This document shows, piece by piece, positions 30,367 through 38,893 of a DNA stretch of 64,000 nucleotides. Origin of the DNA: Rhodoferax sp. GW822-FHT02A01. Its GTDB lineage: Bacteria > Pseudomonadota > Gammaproteobacteria > Burkholderiales > Burkholderiaceae_C. The notes under the pieces are model-generated. The model made no database searches and was not told the DNA's origin. It saw nothing but the letters and a program-made list of their open reading frames with translations. The position numbers and the translations under genes were made by a program. Position 1 is the first letter of the stretch. Each line of letters starts with the position of its first letter. The stretch is from the NCBI RefSeq assembly GCF_038784515.1, contig NZ_CP152376.1, positions 3,658,001-3,722,000 of the forward strand, given 5' to 3'.

Positions 30367-31620
30367 ATGCCACTGACCGATGCCGACTGTAGGAATGCTG
30401 TTTGCCCGCCTGACAAGAAACAGGCCCGCTTTTCCGATTCCGGTGGGATGTACCTTCAGGTGAGCCCGGCGGGGTCGAAGCGCTGGTTTCTGAAATACCG
30501 GGCAAGCGGGAAAGAAAAGCAATTGGCCTTGGGTAGCTACCCCGACACCAGCCTGAAGGAAGCTCGCAATGCAAGGGACGCGGCAAAGCTGCAAAAAGCA
30601 TCCGGCAGCGATCCGGTGCAGGTTCGCAAGATCGAAAAGCTGAAAGCTACCCGCACCGGCGGCGACACGTTCAAGGCGATCGCACTGGAGTGGTATGGCA
30701 AACAGGCGCCTCAATGGAGCCCAAGCCATGCTGACCGCATGCTCCGGCAGTTGGAGCGTGACCTGTTCCCGTGGATAGGTGAGCGGCCGATTGTGGAAAT
30801 TCACGCGATGGAACTACTGGCCGTGCTGCAGAAAGTCGAAGACCGGGGAGCCCTGGAGACGGCAGACCGGGCTTTGATGCTCGCCAGGCAGGTTTGGGAC
30901 TACTGGCTCCCCACGGCCGACGTGCAGCAGCGCAACATCACGGAAGGTTTGAAAAAGCGCCTGACTCCATACCGCGGCAACAGCTTTGCGGCAATCGTCG
31001 AACCCAAGCGTTTTGGGGAGCTGTTGCGGGCAATCCAGACCTACAAAGGCGGCCCGATCGTTCGCACGGCTTTGCAGCTTGCGCCCATGCTCTACCAAAG
31101 GCCTGGCAACCTACGCATGATGGAGTGGGCAGAGCTCGATCTGGACGCAGGCCTCTGGACCATCCCCAGCATGATGATGAAGCGCACGAAGCTGGAGAAA
31201 GAGCAGGGCGAGGCTCACACGGTGCCACTGCCCACTCAGGCCGTTGCGTTGCTTCGTGCAATCCAGCCATTGACGGGGCACGGTGTGTACGTGTTCCCCG
31301 GCGAACGTAGCCACGACCGGCCCATTTCAGACAACTCCGTGCGCAGCGGCCTGTACGCGCTGGGGTTTGGCAAGGAGCAGACCTGGCACGGTTTTCGGGC
31401 GAGCGCGCGCACCATGCTGGTGGACGAATTGAATCTTGATCCACTGGCCATCGAGGCGAACCTGGCCCACGCCGTGAAAGATGCGAATGGTCGCAGCTAC
31501 AACCGCACACAGTATCTGAAACAACGGTTTGAGCTGGTGCAACAGTGGGCTGACTACCTGGATAGGCTGGCCAGGGGCGCGGATGTGATCCCGATTAAGG
31601 CTGGGGCGGTGGGATCTTGA
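30367..31620 (+). CDS. int: P4-type tyrosine integrase of element 1
   Basis: Site-specific recombinase of 417 residues. The N-terminal arm-binding domain (DUF4102-like: LTDADCRNA..DSGGMYLQVSPAGSKRW, LALGSYPDTSLKEAR) is followed by a core-binding domain and the catalytic domain, with Arg in YQRPGNLRMMEW, the HGFR box in TWHGFRASART, a second His in LAHAV and the nucleophile Tyr in GRSYNRTQY. It points away from ssrA, as usual for integrases beside their attachment site. The ATG at 30367 is preceded by GGGGGTAC-type sites rather than a clear Shine-Dalgarno. Confidence 0.94.
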   Translation: MPLTDADCRNAVCPPDKKQARFSDSGGMYLQVSPAGSKRWFLKYRASGKEKQLALGSYPDTSLKEARNARDAAKLQKASGSDPVQVRKIEKLKATRTGGDTFKAIALEWYGKQAPQWSPSHADRMLRQLERDLFPWIGERPIVEIHAMELLAVLQKVEDRGALETADRALMLARQVWDYWLPTADVQQRNITEGLKKRLTPYRGNSFAAIVEPKRFGELLRAIQTYKGGPIVRTALQLAPMLYQRPGNLRMMEWAELDLDAGLWTIPSMMMKRTKLEKEQGEAHTVPLPTQAVALLRAIQPLTGHGVYVFPGERSHDRPISDNSVRSGLYALGFGKEQTWHGFRASARTMLVDELNLDPLAIEANLAHAVKDANGRSYNRTQYLKQRFELVQQWADYLDRLARGADVIPIKAGAVGS

Positions 31621-31747
31621 GCAATGGTGTGCGACGTCAGATGCCGTGTTTGCAACGTGGTGGGGCGAATTGGACGTAGAGCCACTGAATGGGCATGCTC
31701 TTTGCGTATTCACCGGAAATTGTCTGCATCGTTTTGGAGTACGCACC

Positions 31748-31894
31748 ATGAAGGCCGTCTACGCTTCCACCTTGGCAATCGCTTTGTTCGGTGCACTCAC
31801 TTTGATCAACCAGTTACGCGAGGATCCTGCCGCGCAGGAGACCAGTGAGATCAACGCTGCAATTGTGCTGGTAAGTGCTTCTGTTGACGATTGA
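31748..31894 (+). CDS. Possible small membrane protein, 48 aa
   Basis: A short frame with an N-terminal hydrophobic stretch (MKAVYASTLAIALFGALTLI) that could be a signal anchor, then a polar tail. No clear ribosome-binding site and no recognised family. The surrounding 31621-31960 holds nothing else I can support. Confidence 0.3.
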   Translation: MKAVYASTLAIALFGALTLINQLREDPAAQETSEINAAIVLVSASVDD

Positions 31895-31960
31895 TCGCGC
31901 CAAGGACCCTGACAACAAACCCAGCGGACTAGACTGGGCGGGCACTACAGCAATGGCTGT

Positions 31961-32131
31961 CTAAGCGTAGGTGTTCACGTTGTTGCCCATGGTCTCGGTG
32001 GGCTTGGAGACTTGCGGTGTGGGGGCTGCAGGTGTTGCCTTTTTGCCGCCGTCGTTGTCGCCATCGGCGTCGGTGCCAACTTTTTCGACTGGTGCTGCAG
32101 GTGTCTGGCCGCTTACAGGGGAGATGGACAT
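31961..32131 (-). CDS. Small acidic Pro/Ala-rich protein with a calcium-loop-like motif
   Basis: A 56-residue frame with a good ribosome-binding site (AAGGAA five bases before the ATG). It begins MSISPVSGQTPAA, carries DADGDNDGG, which resembles the DxDxDG calcium loop of EF hands or dockerins, and ends NNVNTYA. Small proteins of this style are, as I recall, common in Comamonadaceae genomes, but no function is known to me. It lies alone between the integrase and the ynfA-like gene, on the opposite strand. Confidence 0.6.
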   Translation of the reverse strand: MSISPVSGQTPAAPVEKVGTDADGDNDGGKKATPAAPTPQVSKPTETMGNNVNTYA

Positions 32132-32237
32132 GAAATTTCCTTGGTTGTGGAAACTCCACTATCGGCAGGTAACTCGCCTTGCGAAAGTGCGGGCATGTAA
32201 AGCTTAAGCTGTCCGTAAGCATCGTCACAATGGCGGC

Positions 32238-32558
32238 ATGAGAACCCTGCTGCTATTCATTGCCACCGCGCTCGCGGAAATTGCTGGATGCTACCTGCCG
32301 TACCTGTGGCTCAAGCAGGGGAAGTCGGTGTGGCTCATGTTGCCCGGCGCCACGAGCCTGGCCCTGTTTGCCTGGTTGCTGACCTTGCACGAGACGGCCG
32401 CTGGGCGTGTGTATGCGGCCTACGGTGGCGTCTACATCTGTGTGGCACTTGGATGGCTCTGGGCGGTGGACCAAGTGCGCCCAACGGCGTGGGATGTGGT
32501 CGGTGGAGCTGTTGCCTTGCTAGGCATGGGAATCATCATGTTCCAGCCGATACGCTGA
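32238..32558 (+). CDS. YnfA/UPF0060-family small membrane protein
   Basis: A 106-residue protein with four hydrophobic helices, matching the YnfA family: [20 protein letters not shown] at the start, the [12 protein letters not shown] motif and a final helix ending IIMFQP. YnfA relates to small multidrug resistance transporters and works as a dimer in the inner membrane. It is likely cargo of element 1, adjacent to the integrase where accessory genes accumulate. Confidence 0.9.
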   Translation: MRTLLLFIATALAEIAGCYLPYLWLKQGKSVWLMLPGATSLALFAWLLTLHETAAGRVYAAYGGVYICVALGWLWAVDQVRPTAWDVVGGAVALLGMGIIMFQPIR

Positions 32559-32688
32559 ACCCGTCCACGTTTGCAATCTGGCTGCCAGCGCGGTGGACCC
32601 ACCACCGCTAGCCTTCATCACACCCGAAGGTATGGGGTCGGAAGGTGTTCCGACGCCGGCAACGCCAAGATTCTATCGATTGCTTCAG

Positions 32689-33501
32689 TCAATATTTGCT
32701 TGATATGTGCGCCAGAATTTGTTTTACCTCTCGGTGAACACCCAGCATCGCTTCATCGTTTGACCATAGCCCATCAAAGTACGTAGCTGTGGCAATGTAA
32801 TCGGAGTCGAGCAAGTCATTTCGAAGCTTGTCATGATTGACCTTAGACAGGTCACTGGACATTGATCTCCTGCGCAGTGCGAGAGCTGCGCTCAGTGTGG
32901 ATCTGACGTAGTAGCAATTGATGAGTTCGTCTGCCGTTGAAGGGATGTAGCAGTCAGGTATTGCCTGCATGATGTCAACCGCAGTACTGATGACCTGCTG
33001 CAGCAAGTCCTTTATGAGCTCGTCCGTATAGGGCTTGCCCGTTCTCAGGCTGTACAAATCGACTGCAGGCAGTGCGCCCAGACGTTCAGCCATCTCCTTG
33101 CCAAGACCTTCGGAGTCATTTCGGAGCTTGGCAACTTGCTCGTCTGCTTGTGCGAAATGGTCCGCAAACGCTCGCTCCAGGTCGGCATCTGAGTATCTGT
33201 TCATCTTCTGGCAGAGATCAACAAGGTCCGCCGTGCCTGAGTCATCAATCATGCGTGAGGTCATGCCTTTGGCCTTCGTATGTAGGCGGCAAAGGAATTC
33301 CTGATTCCTGATCACTCGCAATTGCTTTGGATGACGTCCGAAGGTCGCATAAGCCTCCCGGATTCCACGGATTTGCTTGCGACGATAGGTCTCAATTGCA
33401 AAGTTCGTTGTGACTAACGCGATGTTCGATTGGCTTTGGCTGAGCCAGTGATCCAACTTCGGATTGGAGGAGTAGCTTGCATCAATGACGAATCGCTTCA
33501 T
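32689..33501 (-). CDS. PIN-like nuclease-type protein, unknown role
   Basis: A 270-residue protein. The N-terminal FVIDASY, a Glu in the TNFAIETYRR segment and the C-terminal DSDYIATATYFDGLWSNDEAM have the spacing of acidic residues of PIN-domain ribonucleases, with an unusually long helical insert between. This is motif reading, not a firm family match. It is the second gene of a two-gene minus-strand unit, 78 nt after the next entry, and codon use is more AT-rich than the core genes. It could be the toxic or effector half of a defence or toxin-antitoxin module. Confidence 0.6.
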   Translation of the reverse strand: MKRFVIDASYSSNPKLDHWLSQSQSNIALVTTNFAIETYRRKQIRGIREAYATFGRHPKQLRVIRNQEFLCRLHTKAKGMTSRMIDDSGTADLVDLCQKMNRYSDADLERAFADHFAQADEQVAKLRNDSEGLGKEMAERLGALPAVDLYSLRTGKPYTDELIKDLLQQVISTAVDIMQAIPDCYIPSTADELINCYYVRSTLSAALALRRRSMSSDLSKVNHDKLRNDLLDSDYIATATYFDGLWSNDEAMLGVHREVKQILAHISSKY

Positions 33502-33579
33502 GGAACAGTACTTTATGACTTACTGCAACGAAGACAAGTCCAATTTCGTTTCCATAGTCGGGCGAGTGGCAATTGACGT

Positions 33580-34323
33580 TTATCCCTCGGCAAGCTTCAG
33601 TTCAAGTTTCCCGTTGATTTCACCGGTTTTTAGCTTAAGAGCCATGCCTTCCAGAGGGCCGGCGTGCAGGGTCTTCTCGCCGTCGGGCCTGTCTGATGTG
33701 AAAACGAATCTGAACTCCCTCTGATAGGAGTACACGCTTCGTTTTCTGAAAACGGATTCGACACCTTCGAAGCTACCGTGAAAGATATCAGGGTCAAAAT
33801 ACTCAACAAGGCCTTTCCAAGAAGAATAGCCTTCCGACTTGGCAGCTTTGATTACTCTGTCGATGAATTCGGCAACGTTATATATGAGAACGGCATGTTC
33901 TCCAAGCGCGAGCATTTCATCTCCAAGCGTTGCGCTTACCTTGAGCATGGAATTGAACTTTTTAACTAAGTGCAGTCGCTCTTCTTCTGTTTCATAGGAG
34001 CCTTCAAAGTCCGGGACCGAAACAGCGTACATGCAGAAAGCGTTCAAATGATCGTGTGCGTTACTCTGGATCGCTAATGGGCCGGCGAGCCCAATTGGAA
34101 ACGATTTTTCCTCTCCATTTGGTGACTTAAATGACAGCGTAAGGGATACACGATCGGGTTGATGCCAATCTGAGAGAGCCTCGAATTTGTCGCCTCGCGC
34201 AACGTCGCCTTCTATGCGCTTGAATTGTCCAATTGTCTTGCAGAACATCTCTCCCGTCTGAATAAATGCATCGGCGTATTCCTCCTTATCAAACACTTTA
34301 ATCAGTAGAAATATTGTGGCCAT
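33580..34323 (-). CDS. Conserved hypothetical protein paired with the PIN-like gene
   Basis: A 247-residue soluble protein beginning MATIFLLIKVFDKEEYADAF; an in-frame ATG six codons upstream (34341) is the alternative start. A late segment FRKRSVYSYQREFRFVF resembles in style the motif of DUF2971-like proteins, but I do not claim membership. No catalytic motif is evident. It is AT-richer than the core and is the first gene of the unit with the PIN-like gene. Function unknown. Confidence 0.6.
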   Translation of the reverse strand: MATIFLLIKVFDKEEYADAFIQTGEMFCKTIGQFKRIEGDVARGDKFEALSDWHQPDRVSLTLSFKSPNGEEKSFPIGLAGPLAIQSNAHDHLNAFCMYAVSVPDFEGSYETEEERLHLVKKFNSMLKVSATLGDEMLALGEHAVLIYNVAEFIDRVIKAAKSEGYSSWKGLVEYFDPDIFHGSFEGVESVFRKRSVYSYQREFRFVFTSDRPDGEKTLHAGPLEGMALKLKTGEINGKLELKLAEG

Positions 34324-34449
34324 GGGTGATTCCAGAGACATTTGACGTAGTTCTTGCCCGCCGTCATTTTGCTTTGGTTGCGCTGGTTCGGCGGGTCGTT
34401 AGTTTCTATTGACAGTGGAATTGCGCAAGGTATGATGCTCCCAAGCCGA

Positions 34450-34684
34450 AAGGCCCGGTGCGTAGAAACACCTTTGGATAAGCGGTGCAAGGTTCCCCGA
34501 TAGGAGCCTTTTGTCATGCCTGAAATTTGTCTGCCCGGTCATGGGTGCATTGGTTTCGGACGTGGTGGGCCAAAGCGGTAATGCCTGGCGCATGGCTTAT
34601 CCCATGTTTCTAACCACCACGTCCACCTGTTGCGCGTAGAAACGCAAAAGGTGGTTTCCAAGTCTCGATAAGGAGCATGAAACC
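34450..34684. repeat. Duplicated leader motif upstream of two small frames
   Basis: CGTAGAAAC, a variable stem region and GATAAGGAGC or GATAGGAGC followed by an ATG occur twice: before the 21-codon frame at 34516 and before the gene at 34685. The first copy contains CACC..GGTG and the second GCG-TAGAAA-CGC as short stems. It reads like a duplicated translational leader. Confidence 0.5.
34516..34581 (+). CDS. Possible 21-residue microprotein or leader peptide
   Basis: A short frame, Cys- and Gly-rich (MPEICLPGHGCIGFGRGG), preceded by the ribosome-binding site TAGGAGC. The same leader type precedes the next gene, so this could be a translated regulatory peptide or a decayed gene copy. Confidence 0.35.
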   Translation: MPEICLPGHGCIGFGRGGPKR

Positions 34685-34960
34685 ATGACCGAGGTCATCA
34701 CCGTCACCCGCCTGCGCGCGGGCACCCTGGTGCGGCAATCCGCACTTCCCAAACCTGCACTACCCGCGGATCCTGTGGCCCAGCAGGCCGCAATTGAGAA
34801 CGCGCTGTCCATGGCGCTGTACTTCGTGCGCCAGCCCGGCCGTGAGCGTGCCAATCTGTGGGCAGCCACCGCCAAGGCAAACCGGGCTCTTACGCTGCTG
34901 AAGCATGCCAGCCAAGGCATCACCCAGCGCGAAGCCGCAAATGATGCAGGGAGGGCTTGA
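34685..34960 (+). CDS. Hypothetical element protein, 91 aa
   Basis: A small, mostly helical Ala-rich protein (VITVTRLRAGTLVRQSALPKP at the start; NALSMALYFVRQPGRERANL in the middle). It has a strong ribosome-binding site (AAGGAGC) and is the first of four or five closely spaced plus-strand genes. No family recognised. Confidence 0.6.
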   Translation: MTEVITVTRLRAGTLVRQSALPKPALPADPVAQQAAIENALSMALYFVRQPGRERANLWAATAKANRALTLLKHASQGITQREAANDAGRA

Positions 34961-34963
34961 GCA

Positions 34964-35254
34964 ATGGCCAAGATCAGCATTCAATTTGAGGTAGACCCCG
35001 ACGCCCTGCAGAGCTTCAATGATCAGTACATCACCCAGCTCTGGCATATCTGCCAGGCCAACCCGGCTCCGTACGGCGACCCTGCTGCCTGTCAGCTTGC
35101 CGAGCACGTGGGGCGCGAAATCATCCGTCGCTTTGTGTCGAACCAGCACCCGGCACTGTGGACGCACCAGGGCTCGCACGTCGTGCAGCGCAAGTTCGGC
35201 CCGCTGCAAGTGCAGTCGTCGGTCGATTCTTCAACTTTAAACGGAAAGGTTTGA
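34964..35254 (+). CDS. Hypothetical element protein, 96 aa
   Basis: A small soluble protein with a beta-strand start (AKISIQFEVDPDALQSF) and a helical middle. It lies 3 nt after the previous gene and 3 nt before the next, in a clear operon. No family recognised. Confidence 0.6.
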   Translation: MAKISIQFEVDPDALQSFNDQYITQLWHICQANPAPYGDPAACQLAEHVGREIIRRFVSNQHPALWTHQGSHVVQRKFGPLQVQSSVDSSTLNGKV

Positions 35255-35257
35255 GTG

Positions 35258-35827
35258 ATGGCTACTGAATTTTCAATCGAAGAGCAAGCGGAACGCGAGG
35301 CTCTGATCATCCATGCCGCTTGCGGTATTGAGGCACTGACCAATGTTTTGCTAAGAGAAATCAACAGCAATGAAGACAGTGTTGAACTGGAAACTTTCAC
35401 ACGCTTCGCCCTACAAAAAATTCACGCATTGAACGGCGTCATCGTGTCGGTCAAGGGTGATGACGATGCACGTACAACTGAAGAAATGTCGGAGGTGGCT
35501 AAAGCGCCCCTCACTACACCAGAAGAAATCCAGAAGTTGCATGCAACAGTCAACCTCATGGATTGCCTTTCACAAGGTGGGTTTTCAGAAATATCGTCCA
35601 TCGCCAAGCTTGCTCTCATAAGTCTGGAAACCCCGGAGGGCCATCGTCACTTAGACAATGTCGTCCGCGCCTTAGAGTCCATCTGGGGCAAGGCAGACGA
35701 AATCCAAAATTCCATCAACTGGGAAGCCGAGCAGGTTGGTTGCAATTATGTGGATGAGGCTGAGCGCCGCCGTCAGGACGCCCGGCGTATGGCACGCGCT
35801 CAAGAAGTGGGGGTGGCGCATGAATAA
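35258..35827 (+). CDS. Hypothetical element protein, 189 aa
   Basis: A helical, acidic protein (FSIEEQAEREALIIHAACGI at the start). A ribosome-binding site GGAAAGG precedes the ATG at 35258. It ends with an 8-nt overlap with the next gene. No family recognised. Confidence 0.6.
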   Translation: MATEFSIEEQAEREALIIHAACGIEALTNVLLREINSNEDSVELETFTRFALQKIHALNGVIVSVKGDDDARTTEEMSEVAKAPLTTPEEIQKLHATVNLMDCLSQGGFSEISSIAKLALISLETPEGHRHLDNVVRALESIWGKADEIQNSINWEAEQVGCNYVDEAERRRQDARRMARAQEVGVAHE

Positions 35828-36560
35828 TTCAAAAGAGCTTGATGCCTCCATGTGGAAATTTGAGCAGGGGGTATATGAATGGTGCGAATGGTGGCGCGGA
35901 ACAAAAACGCAGCTGCAGGCCACAGGCATAGGCCTTGGAGCCGCATTTCCCGGAGAACCTGGAGTTGCGAAGAGTGTCGATGTTGTGGATTTGCGTGGCC
36001 TGAGAGTGAAGATTGATAGCAAGGATAGGAGCCTACCTTGCGGCGTGTTTTTTGCGACATGCCGATTCATAGAAGATAAAGAAGACGACGCATATCTCTA
36101 TGAGGATGATGGGTGTTTGCAACCGTTTGACGGTGTAACGCTTAGACGTTGCTTGTATGGCTGTAACATATATCGTGGCACCGCAGAAGCGCTGGTTGCT
36201 GGCGGCCTGATCGTTGATGAAAAGCTACCAGGCCGACCGGGGCGCGGCAAGTTGCAATGTACCTATCGGCTAGAGTGCATGAATGGGGAAATGGTCGTCA
36301 ACCGGATGGGCAAGAATCGGTATCAGATCCGGATGAGTGTGGCGGAAGACGAGGTTGTTCGCAGAGAGATTTTGTTGAGGCAGCGACAGCTCGATAGGGA
36401 CGCCGCTAGGTTGGCCGTTCGACGCTCCCGAGAGAAGTTAACGGGGCCTCAGCTCCGGCCAGTAGAACTTCAACCACGGAGAGCAATTCCCGCAGGCTGG
36501 CGCATCATCACGAACGCAAACCCACCCATGCGCGACGCGACGTTCCGATTGCCGGTGTGA
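35820..36560 (+). CDS. Hypothetical element protein, 246 aa
   Basis: Starts inside the end of the previous gene. The middle part contains Cys residues (LPCGVFFATCRFIEDKEDD, RRCLYGCNIYRG) and the C-terminal third is very basic (ILLRQRQLDRDAARLAVRRS), suggesting nucleic-acid binding. No family recognised. Confidence 0.6.
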   Translation: MNNSKELDASMWKFEQGVYEWCEWWRGTKTQLQATGIGLGAAFPGEPGVAKSVDVVDLRGLRVKIDSKDRSLPCGVFFATCRFIEDKEDDAYLYEDDGCLQPFDGVTLRRCLYGCNIYRGTAEALVAGGLIVDEKLPGRPGRGKLQCTYRLECMNGEMVVNRMGKNRYQIRMSVAEDEVVRREILLRQRQLDRDAARLAVRRSREKLTGPQLRPVELQPRRAIPAGWRIITNANPPMRDATFRLPV

Positions 36561-36593
36561 ACGGCTGACGGAAAATGTTTTAGCCACGCCTAG

Positions 36594-36614
36594 CCACGGA
36601 GTAATTGACCGTGG
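36594..36614. repeat. Small inverted repeat before the 480-aa gene
   Basis: CCACGG and CCGTGG flank a 9-nt spacer, next to a direct repeat TAGCCACG, in the 117-nt gap before the next gene. A possible regulatory site. Confidence 0.35.
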
Positions 36615-36677
36615 TGAAAACCGGGACTCCCTGACCCGGCGGCGCTGGCTTTCTATCGGGGCGTGGCAGGGGACGAT

Positions 36678-38120
36678 GTGAGCAAGCTATTCGAGCTCAA
36701 AGAATGGTTCACGCTGAGCGAAACGGCGAAGTATCTGGCGTCCAAGCTGGGCGAAGACGTGACGCAGGCTGACGTGCTGCAGCTCGCGCTTGAGGGGCAT
36801 CTGATCTTGTCAGTGAACCTTATAACCAGTGAAAAAGGACAGCGCGGGAAGCTGATTCCAATTGAAGATGCTGAGTTCGAAGATGTTGAGATGTGGGAGG
36901 GCCAGCCGCCAGTTCGGATTTATGGTGGTGTTCGTGTTGAGACCGACGGCATAGAGTCACACATACTTGAATTCGAAGAAGAGGTTGTGCGTCTGCAAGG
37001 TATATATGACCTCCCCATGATTGGTGGGGAAAGGATCGAAGTCAAAAATCAATATTTTGAACTGGTTGGTGAACAACGCGTTTCGTTAACAAATATTGAT
37101 GGTGTCTTCTTGAGTGCTGGGGGTGAGGTGATTGTTCGAGTTCTTGAAGACTTTGACGACAATGAATATCAAGAGGGCTCTTATGCTCAAGGTGAACAAA
37201 TAAAGAGTATTTTGAGTAGTGGGAAATTTAGTGAAGCAGATATTGCAGTGGCAACCTATCAGCATGATGTGAATCGAGCGAAGTTCTTAGCCGAACGGAA
37301 ATCCAACGATCCAAGAAGGTATTACCCGGCGGGCAGACTAGAAAGGGGTTCGGTTTTCGTTGTTCGCAATGAAAATATCACGAAATTCCTTGAACAGATT
37401 TCTGAGTCTGACAATTCAGAATCGACCACAGCAAACGCGGCAATTACCGCGACGATGCAGGCTCAGGAGGGAGCGAATATGCAAGACGTTATTGCCCAAT
37501 CGGTGATGACCGCAAAAGATGCGTTTGTGAGCACTGCTGAAGCGGCTGAATGGCTTACCAGTTTCCCTAAAAAAAGCAGTGACAGTGCGGTCGCGCTCAG
37601 TGCGTATATCGGTGGGGTCCGGTTAATTGGTGCCAAGCTTGATGAACTCCATGGCGTTGGAAAACGACCAGACGGTGAGCACTGTCGTGGATTTACAGTA
37701 CCTGGATCTGGCGGTCAGGTATCAATCTATTTGGTGCGCGACATTGCTAGGTCGGAGGGAAATGCATTACTGGTGAAATTCCTAAATGAGTTAATAGCTC
37801 AGCGAGAGGCGGTTTTGGGAGTTTCAAACAAAGCCGAAGCTAAATCTAATTACATTTCCCGCAGTGTTGTTCATCTAAATAATTTGAAGTCTGCACTGAA
37901 GAAACTTGACTATGACCCCGACAATCTACCGGTTAGAGGACGCGGCGAGTCTTCGCCGGAAAAGGATGCGGCTCGCAATCAATGCGTCGGACCGGATATG
38001 ACCGAGTCAAATTTCGAAGCCGCATGGAAGGACCTCCAGAAAGCCAACAAGGAGCGCAATACCGCGGCAAAAGGAGCGCCCGCAAGTGCGAATTCAGCCC
38101 CAGGAATTTTGATCCCATAG
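36678..38120 (+). CDS. Large hypothetical element protein with N-terminal helix-turn-helix-like region
   Basis: A 480-residue protein with no family I recognise. The N-terminus (FTLSETAKYLASKLGEDVTQ..VLQLALEGHLILSV) looks like an HTH or MerR-type DNA-binding start; the C-terminus is lysine-rich and helical. A second similar segment (STAEAAEWLTSFPKKSSDSA) occurs near residue 285. GTG at 36678 is preferred (AGGGGA five bases before it) over GTG at 36663. It is AT-richer than the flanks and lies just before the palindromic region and the AlpA-like gene. Confidence 0.55.
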   Translation: MSKLFELKEWFTLSETAKYLASKLGEDVTQADVLQLALEGHLILSVNLITSEKGQRGKLIPIEDAEFEDVEMWEGQPPVRIYGGVRVETDGIESHILEFEEEVVRLQGIYDLPMIGGERIEVKNQYFELVGEQRVSLTNIDGVFLSAGGEVIVRVLEDFDDNEYQEGSYAQGEQIKSILSSGKFSEADIAVATYQHDVNRAKFLAERKSNDPRRYYPAGRLERGSVFVVRNENITKFLEQISESDNSESTTANAAITATMQAQEGANMQDVIAQSVMTAKDAFVSTAEAAEWLTSFPKKSSDSAVALSAYIGGVRLIGAKLDELHGVGKRPDGEHCRGFTVPGSGGQVSIYLVRDIARSEGNALLVKFLNELIAQREAVLGVSNKAEAKSNYISRSVVHLNNLKSALKKLDYDPDNLPVRGRGESSPEKDAARNQCVGPDMTESNFEAAWKDLQKANKERNTAAKGAPASANSAPGILIP

Positions 38121-38139
38121 CAGTTCTTGCCTCTTATCG

Positions 38140-38198
38140 AAATAGGTATTTCCAAATGGGTATAAACTACCCATTTACCTATCTTGCAATACCTATTT
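38140..38198. promoter_or_regulatory. Nested inverted repeats upstream of the AlpA-like gene
   Basis: An outer perfect 11-bp inverted repeat (AAATAGGTATT at 38140-38150, AATACCTATTT at 38188-38198) encloses an inner perfect 9-bp repeat (AAATGGGTA at 38154-38162, TACCCATTT at 38168-38176). TACCTAT also recurs at 38176-38182. It is AT-rich and ends 41 nt before the alpA-like start: an operator or origin candidate. Confidence 0.65.
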
Positions 38199-38239
38199 TG
38201 AGGGTCTGAAACTCTCGCCATTCTTTCAAAGGATGGCAA

Positions 38240-38551
38240 ATGACCTCAAACACCCCCGAGGCGCAAATCAGCGCCAATGCCGCCGGCAATCCCGCTGTGC
38301 AGGCAAAGACAGCGCACCGCGCGCCGCCTAACTTCGACGATCTGCCAGACAGCGCATTACTGCGTGAGTCTCAGCTTGTCCCCAGCCCCAAACGCCCAGG
38401 CGTCCCAGCGCTGCTGCCCATCAGTGGCCCGACGCTCTGGCGCATGGTCAAGGCTGGCGAGTTCCCGGCCCCAATCAAATTGACTGGACGCATCACTGCA
38501 TGGCGCGCGGGCCAAGTGCGCGAATGGCTTCAATCACGTGTCTCGGCATAA
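38240..38551 (+). CDS. AlpA-family regulator / excisionase-like protein
   Basis: A 103-residue protein: a low-complexity N-terminus, then a MerR-like winged helix typical of AlpA proteins (LLPISGPTLWRMVKAGEFPAPIKLTGRITAWRAGQVREWLQSR, read in parts). AlpA proteins switch on integrase or excision of P4-type elements. It opens the plus-strand unit leading to the replication genes, downstream of the nested palindromes that it may bind. Confidence 0.82.
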   Translation: MTSNTPEAQISANAAGNPAVQAKTAHRAPPNFDDLPDSALLRESQLVPSPKRPGVPALLPISGPTLWRMVKAGEFPAPIKLTGRITAWRAGQVREWLQSRVSA

Positions 38552-38563
38552 GAGGTGGGCGCC

Positions 38564-38893
38564 ATGCGACCTTCTACCGGTGCCGCGCAGGCTGGGCTAG
38601 TCACGTCCAAAAATGAAGAGAGCCACATCGTTCGCGGCGATGCGGCTCTCAGGGATAACGTAAACCAAGAAGCGAATCCTACGCAATCTGGCACGACTGC
38701 GCAACTGGATCATGCGAAGCGCCTGGCCACGCTGACGGCTCAATGCGCCCTGGCCGGCGTGCTCCTCTATGAGACCACTGACGATCACGACCGCCCTGCA
38801 TACGTGGTCACGCGCTGGGCCCTGACACGCCAACTGGCAACTCTTGATGAGGTTCAGCAGTGGCTGGTCCAGGTGATGGGAGTGTCCTGCTGA
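38564..38893 (+). CDS. Hypothetical element protein, 109 aa
   Basis: Small protein whose C-terminal half (AQCALAGVLLYETTDDHDRPAY, then WALTRQLATLDEVQQWL) is typical of small regulators in betaproteobacterial phage-like elements. It overlaps the next gene's start (TGATG). Function unknown. Confidence 0.6.
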   Translation: MRPSTGAAQAGLVTSKNEESHIVRGDAALRDNVNQEANPTQSGTTAQLDHAKRLATLTAQCALAGVLLYETTDDHDRPAYVVTRWALTRQLATLDEVQQWLVQVMGVSC

